64,000 bases of DNA. Source: Natrialbaceae archaeon AArc-T1-2 (GTDB lineage: Archaea > Halobacteriota > Halobacteria > Halobacteriales > Natrialbaceae). Location: positions 124,001 through 188,000 of the forward strand of contig NZ_CP127175.1 of the NCBI RefSeq assembly GCF_030273315.1. Direction: 5' to 3'. The notes below the pieces were generated by a model. That model was not told where the DNA came from. It worked only from the letters and a program-made list of their open reading frames with translations, and did not search any database. Positions within the stretch are counted from its first letter, which is position 1. Each line of letters starts with the position of its first letter. Position numbers and translations under genes: made by a program. Of this stretch, positions 61,098 through 64,000 are shown one piece after another.

Positions 61098-62234
61098 TTA
61101 GTAGTACCCGGGGTCGTTCTCGGTGCGTCGGTACTGCGGGACGCCTTGCTGACCGTAGGCGTCCGAGACAACGTTGTCGTGTGCTGTTCCCTCGGTTCCG
61201 CTGGCGCTCGAGTGGCTTTCGGTCGGTTGGCGATTAGTCGTCTGCTGCTGCCTGCTTAGTTGCTGTCCAGCAACTTGCCATGCGGCTGCTTTCGGGCCCC
61301 AGCGAGCGGCTGTCGTTGCGGCAAGTGGCCCAGCCACTTTGGCGGCACCAACGGCCGCACCGACCGTGGCCGCACCACCAATGGCCTTCGCTGTCAATGG
61401 GCTGGCATAGGCGAAGAGCTTCCAGATCACGATGAGCGCGAATACTGGGAGCGACGCACCGATGAGGTAGCTCAAAAACGTACTCTCTGGTGCGAGAGAG
61501 GACTCTGCACCAGTCCCAAAGAGCAAATCGTATCCACGGAACAGGATCGCTACCGGAAGTGGCATAATCGCCAGTGGAATGAACTTAGTAGCTATACGTT
61601 TCGCAACACGAGAGACGACTGGCAGATGACCATATGCAACTGCGATGGCGATTGGCATCGCATACAGGTAGATAAACAAGAGAAGTTCTCGGATGAAAAA
61701 GAGAGCTTGGAGTGTCCACATCGCAATACCACCGGTCGCAGCCATCAACAGCGCTAGAGCTGGGTTAGAAATAGACACATCGAGAAATGAGATTAGCACC
61801 TCCCGTAGAGCGTCAAGATCTGGTACAAACGCGATCGTGAATCCATTGACAAGATATAGAACAAGAACTGCAACCCAGTACCAGGTCACAATCAAGAATG
61901 CACCAGTCCATGCAGATCGTCGAGCCTTGCGGGCTTCATAGACGCTTCCGAAATCAAAGATACGGATCGTATGACGCGCCTGGACGAAAATCACTAGAAG
62001 AAGCAGAGATAGAAGCATAATATCGCCAGTGACAAGTGTATCGTGAAGCTCGATCCAGGGATCATTCGTGGGAGTTCCAAAGACGAAGTTCCCACTCGTT
62101 TCGGGTACCGGTGTTCCAAATGCTCCTTCCGTAAAATCGTGATAGCCGTCAACCACACCTTCCTGGAACCACTCAATAGTCGTCTCAACGATATCTTCGA
62201 ACCAGCGACGACCAAACTCGGTAAGTGAGCTCAT
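61098..62234 (-). CDS. VirB6/TrbL-like polytopic membrane protein
   Basis: 378 aa with about six membrane helices between residues 70 and 270 (MLLSLLLLVIFV…, AFLIVTWYWVAVLVLYLV, LALLMAATGGIAMWTLQALFF, LLLFIYLYAMPIAIAVAYG, LAIMPLPVAILF, YLIGASLPVFALIVIWKLF), then an Ala/Gly-rich segment and a Gln/Ser-rich tail. This is the usual plan of VirB6/TrbL channel subunits. The gene has lower GC than the ATPase genes. Confidence 0.75.
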   Translation of the reverse strand: MSSLTEFGRRWFEDIVETTIEWFQEGVVDGYHDFTEGAFGTPVPETSGNFVFGTPTNDPWIELHDTLVTGDIMLLSLLLLVIFVQARHTIRIFDFGSVYEARKARRSAWTGAFLIVTWYWVAVLVLYLVNGFTIAFVPDLDALREVLISFLDVSISNPALALLMAATGGIAMWTLQALFFIRELLLFIYLYAMPIAIAVAYGHLPVVSRVAKRIATKFIPLAIMPLPVAILFRGYDLLFGTGAESSLAPESTFLSYLIGASLPVFALIVIWKLFAYASPLTAKAIGGAATVGAAVGAAKVAGPLAATTAARWGPKAAAWQVAGQQLSRQQQTTNRQPTESHSSASGTEGTAHDNVVSDAYGQQGVPQYRRTENDPGYY

Positions 62235-63052
62235 GGGTTCACCTCAACTTCAATCTCGCATTCGGCTAGGTCTTCACCCGTATATGTTACCGCGTAGTCT
62301 CTAGGTGAGAAACTTTCTTGGACAGCAGTCTCAAGAACAACTCGGAGGTCTCCCTCGGTAGTGTCTGGAGAACAAGAAACGTTCCCACCCGACTCAGAGA
62401 AGGGCATTAGTTGACTATAGATAGTCACGCCTTCGCCCGGTGGGAGGGCGACGCTGTCAGCGTCCCTACGAATATCGCTGTCCGTATCATAGATTCCACT
62501 TTCTTCGTATTCATCTGGCGTTGGGCGTGGAATATCCCCAGAAAAGTAGAGACCAACTGCAGCATCTGGCCCAGTACCAGTATTCTCGAGCGTGAGTATC
62601 GTCTCTGTCCGGATATCAATATCACTCGCATCTTCGAACATGTCATCCGGATGGTTCCGGGCGAGCCGAAGATCCGTAATTTGGACGTCTGGCTCGAGCG
62701 TAATCGACTGTGTCGTCTGCTCGGTGTCGTCCTCAAGCGCGACAATCTCGTACTCACCGGGCTGATAGTCCGTTCCGAGTTCGACAGTCTCGCGATCGAC
62801 ACCGGCGGCAATCCACCGCTCGGCGAATAGCTCGCCGTCTGGATCAATCACGTTCACCTGATCGATCGACGCCTCTTCGGTGAGTTCGATGACGAGGTCC
62901 GTCCCCTCGACGTCGAGAGTCGTGAAGACGCCGTCGTCACCGGAATCAGTTTCACCGTTGTCGGAACTGTTCAGACAACCACTCACGGCGGCAGCTGCGC
63001 CGGTTGCGATACCACACAGGACGGTACGTCGGGGTGGGTCGTGTTGGATCAT
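62231..63052 (-). CDS. Tat lipoprotein of the transfer operon
   Basis: 273 aa. Tat motif PRRTVLCG and lipobox SGC at about residue 26, then an acidic mature part with beta-sandwich character (TLDVEGTDLVIELTEEASIDQVNVIDPDGELFAERW…). It should be anchored on the outer face of the membrane. Position in the transfer operon suggests a surface part of the channel or an adhesin; no family recognised. Confidence 0.75.
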   Translation of the reverse strand: MIQHDPPRRTVLCGIATGAAAAVSGCLNSSDNGETDSGDDGVFTTLDVEGTDLVIELTEEASIDQVNVIDPDGELFAERWIAAGVDRETVELGTDYQPGEYEIVALEDDTEQTTQSITLEPDVQITDLRLARNHPDDMFEDASDIDIRTETILTLENTGTGPDAAVGLYFSGDIPRPTPDEYEESGIYDTDSDIRRDADSVALPPGEGVTIYSQLMPFSESGGNVSCSPDTTEGDLRVVLETAVQESFSPRDYAVTYTGEDLAECEIEVEVNP

Positions 63053-64000
63053 GGGTTCTGATCAGGGATGTGTAGAAACGAGCCGAGTTTCAGACCGGCA
63101 TATAGCGCGACCAGGAACGGAATCGAGATCCAGAAGACGTTAACGAAAAGCGTGAACCAGCCACTCGCCGTTGTCAATGGATGCCACGAGACGGTCGCTG
63201 TATCACCAACGTACGCTGGATTGTGGGTTCGCCACGTACCAGGATGATATTCGGCGGTGTGGATGCCAGGCTGTGTCACAGTTACTATCGCCTTCCCGGA
63301 GGCGCCCGTCTCGACACGCTCGTCAGCGATCGTGATGTAGCCATCACGTGTCGTGACACCGATCGGGTCCCATCGAGGGTGGTCGCCGAACAGACCCTCG
63401 AGCATGATCGGGTCGCCAGTCTCGGCATCGCGAAGCTCGATCTCGAGCGTCGCTGCGGATTCGGTTTGTTCGAGCACCTCGACTGATAGCTCGCTTTCAC
63501 GGATGTCGCGCTCGGTTCCACCCTCCGGTTCGACGAGCTCGGCCGTCGTGTCACGAACGATCCCCTGGACCGCGAGGTGATCGCGATCGGCGTCGTCATA
63601 CCGGATCGCAAGCCCGTACGAGCGGGTGTAAGGGTTGTCGACGACGTCGATCTCGACGTTCTCGTGAATCGTCTCGTTCGGGGGCGAACTCTCGGTCCCC
63701 CAGACCTCTTCGATCGACGGCCCATCGCGAACCGGATCAGCACGGGGGCCGGTCTCCGACGGAAACGCACGGACGTAGACAGGGAGGGCATCGGTGTCGA
63801 CGACCTCTTCGTCAGTCTCTGAGGAGTGGACGAGTGTGTCCCAGTTCGTCTCTCGAGCCGTGTAATACCGCCAGTTGCCACGGACGGCTGCCGTCTCGTC
63901 TTCCGTCAGTACGTACCCGTGCCACGGCTGGGACTGGTAGATCGCTACCCCAGCCTCACCGTCTGGATACTCGGCGTAGTAGATCGACGCAGTCAGGTTG
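63049..64000 (-). CDS. Surface protein of the transfer operon, partial
   Basis: The frame is open from the stop at 63049 to the window end (over 315 codons; the start is outside). It reads …YYAEYPDGEAGVAIYQSQPWHGYVLTEDE…, with two Ig-like or carboxypeptidase-regulatory-like beta domains (LEIELRDAETGDPIMLEGLFGD … GKAIVTVTQPGIHTAEYHPG) and a C-terminal membrane helix (WFTLFVNVFWISIPFLVALYAGL). The large extracellular part and one anchor fit a cell-surface component for mating contact. Overlaps the lipoprotein gene by 4 bp. Confidence 0.75.
   Translation of the reverse strand, partial: NLTASIYYAEYPDGEAGVAIYQSQPWHGYVLTEDETAAVRGNWRYYTARETNWDTLVHSSETDEEVVDTDALPVYVRAFPSETGPRADPVRDGPSIEEVWGTESSPPNETIHENVEIDVVDNPYTRSYGLAIRYDDADRDHLAVQGIVRDTTAELVEPEGGTERDIRESELSVEVLEQTESAATLEIELRDAETGDPIMLEGLFGDHPRWDPIGVTTRDGYITIADERVETGASGKAIVTVTQPGIHTAEYHPGTWRTHNPAYVGDTATVSWHPLTTASGWFTLFVNVFWISIPFLVALYAGLKLGSFLHIPDQNP

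Overview
The window is haloarchaeal DNA from an accessory replicon (a plasmid or megaplasmid) or an integrated element. The proteins are strongly acidic. Promoters are archaeal TATA boxes, often leaderless. It carries an Orc1/Cdc6 initiator, a TFB, a family B polymerase, Tat lipoproteins and several haloarchaeal transposon families. No rRNA, tRNA or CRISPR array was seen.

Layout. 1-3.4 kb: a stack of nested insertion sequences. 3.4-7.5 kb: an AT-rich island with a TAXI-type TRAP uptake system and an IclR regulator, lying between two 928-bp IS5-type copies (0.64-1.57 and 7.58-8.51 kb), each with its own 8-bp target duplication. 8.5-10.3 kb: one intact IS and relics of two others. 11.2-14.6 kb: a RecA-like/small protein/PolB operon that looks like an archaeal translesion cassette. 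14.7-15.8 kb: a replication origin with about nine ORB-like repeats, followed by orc1/cdc6. 17.3-20.9 kb: an HTH/nucleotidyltransferase pair split by a TnpB element. 20.9-46.5 kb: a long, mostly minus-strand array of small accessory genes (SWIM, ArdC-like, DUF6610, DUF932-like, DUF6166, zinc-ribbon proteins, DUF6735, TFB, RPA-like, PIN/HTH pair). Into this are set plus-strand genes (Mrr-like nuclease, Fic, PD-(D/E)XK protein, a 652-aa orphan), an IS630 and a second TnpB. 46.7-51.7 kb: a secreted metallo-beta-lactamase-fold protein with DUF3006, a third TnpB with a DUF2080 protein, VapBC, and a second HTH of the DUF7437 type. 51.8-64 kb: a primase-like gene, short iteron-like repeats, then a conjugation-type operon (VirD4/TraG-like, VirB4-like, membrane subunits, surface lipoprotein) that runs off the end.

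Two structural signals stand out and are not explained by the genes. First, six near-identical inverted repeats (TTAACCAACA, 21-22 bp, TGTTGGTTAA) sit at the edges of functional modules: polymerase operon, origin, HTH/NTase/SWIM block, ArdC/DUF6610 block, accessory block. Second, about seventeen intergenic hairpins lie 20-70 bp upstream of the minus-strand accessory genes. Their stems differ in sequence but pair perfectly, their loops share a purine-rich core, and each is preceded in the sense direction by an oligo-T tract. In addition, the DDE transposase genes of unrelated families all carry long perfect palindromes inside their coding sequence, which I did not notice in the host-type genes. 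Together the picture is a modular, conjugative haloarchaeal element whose gene units share common boundary and leader signals.
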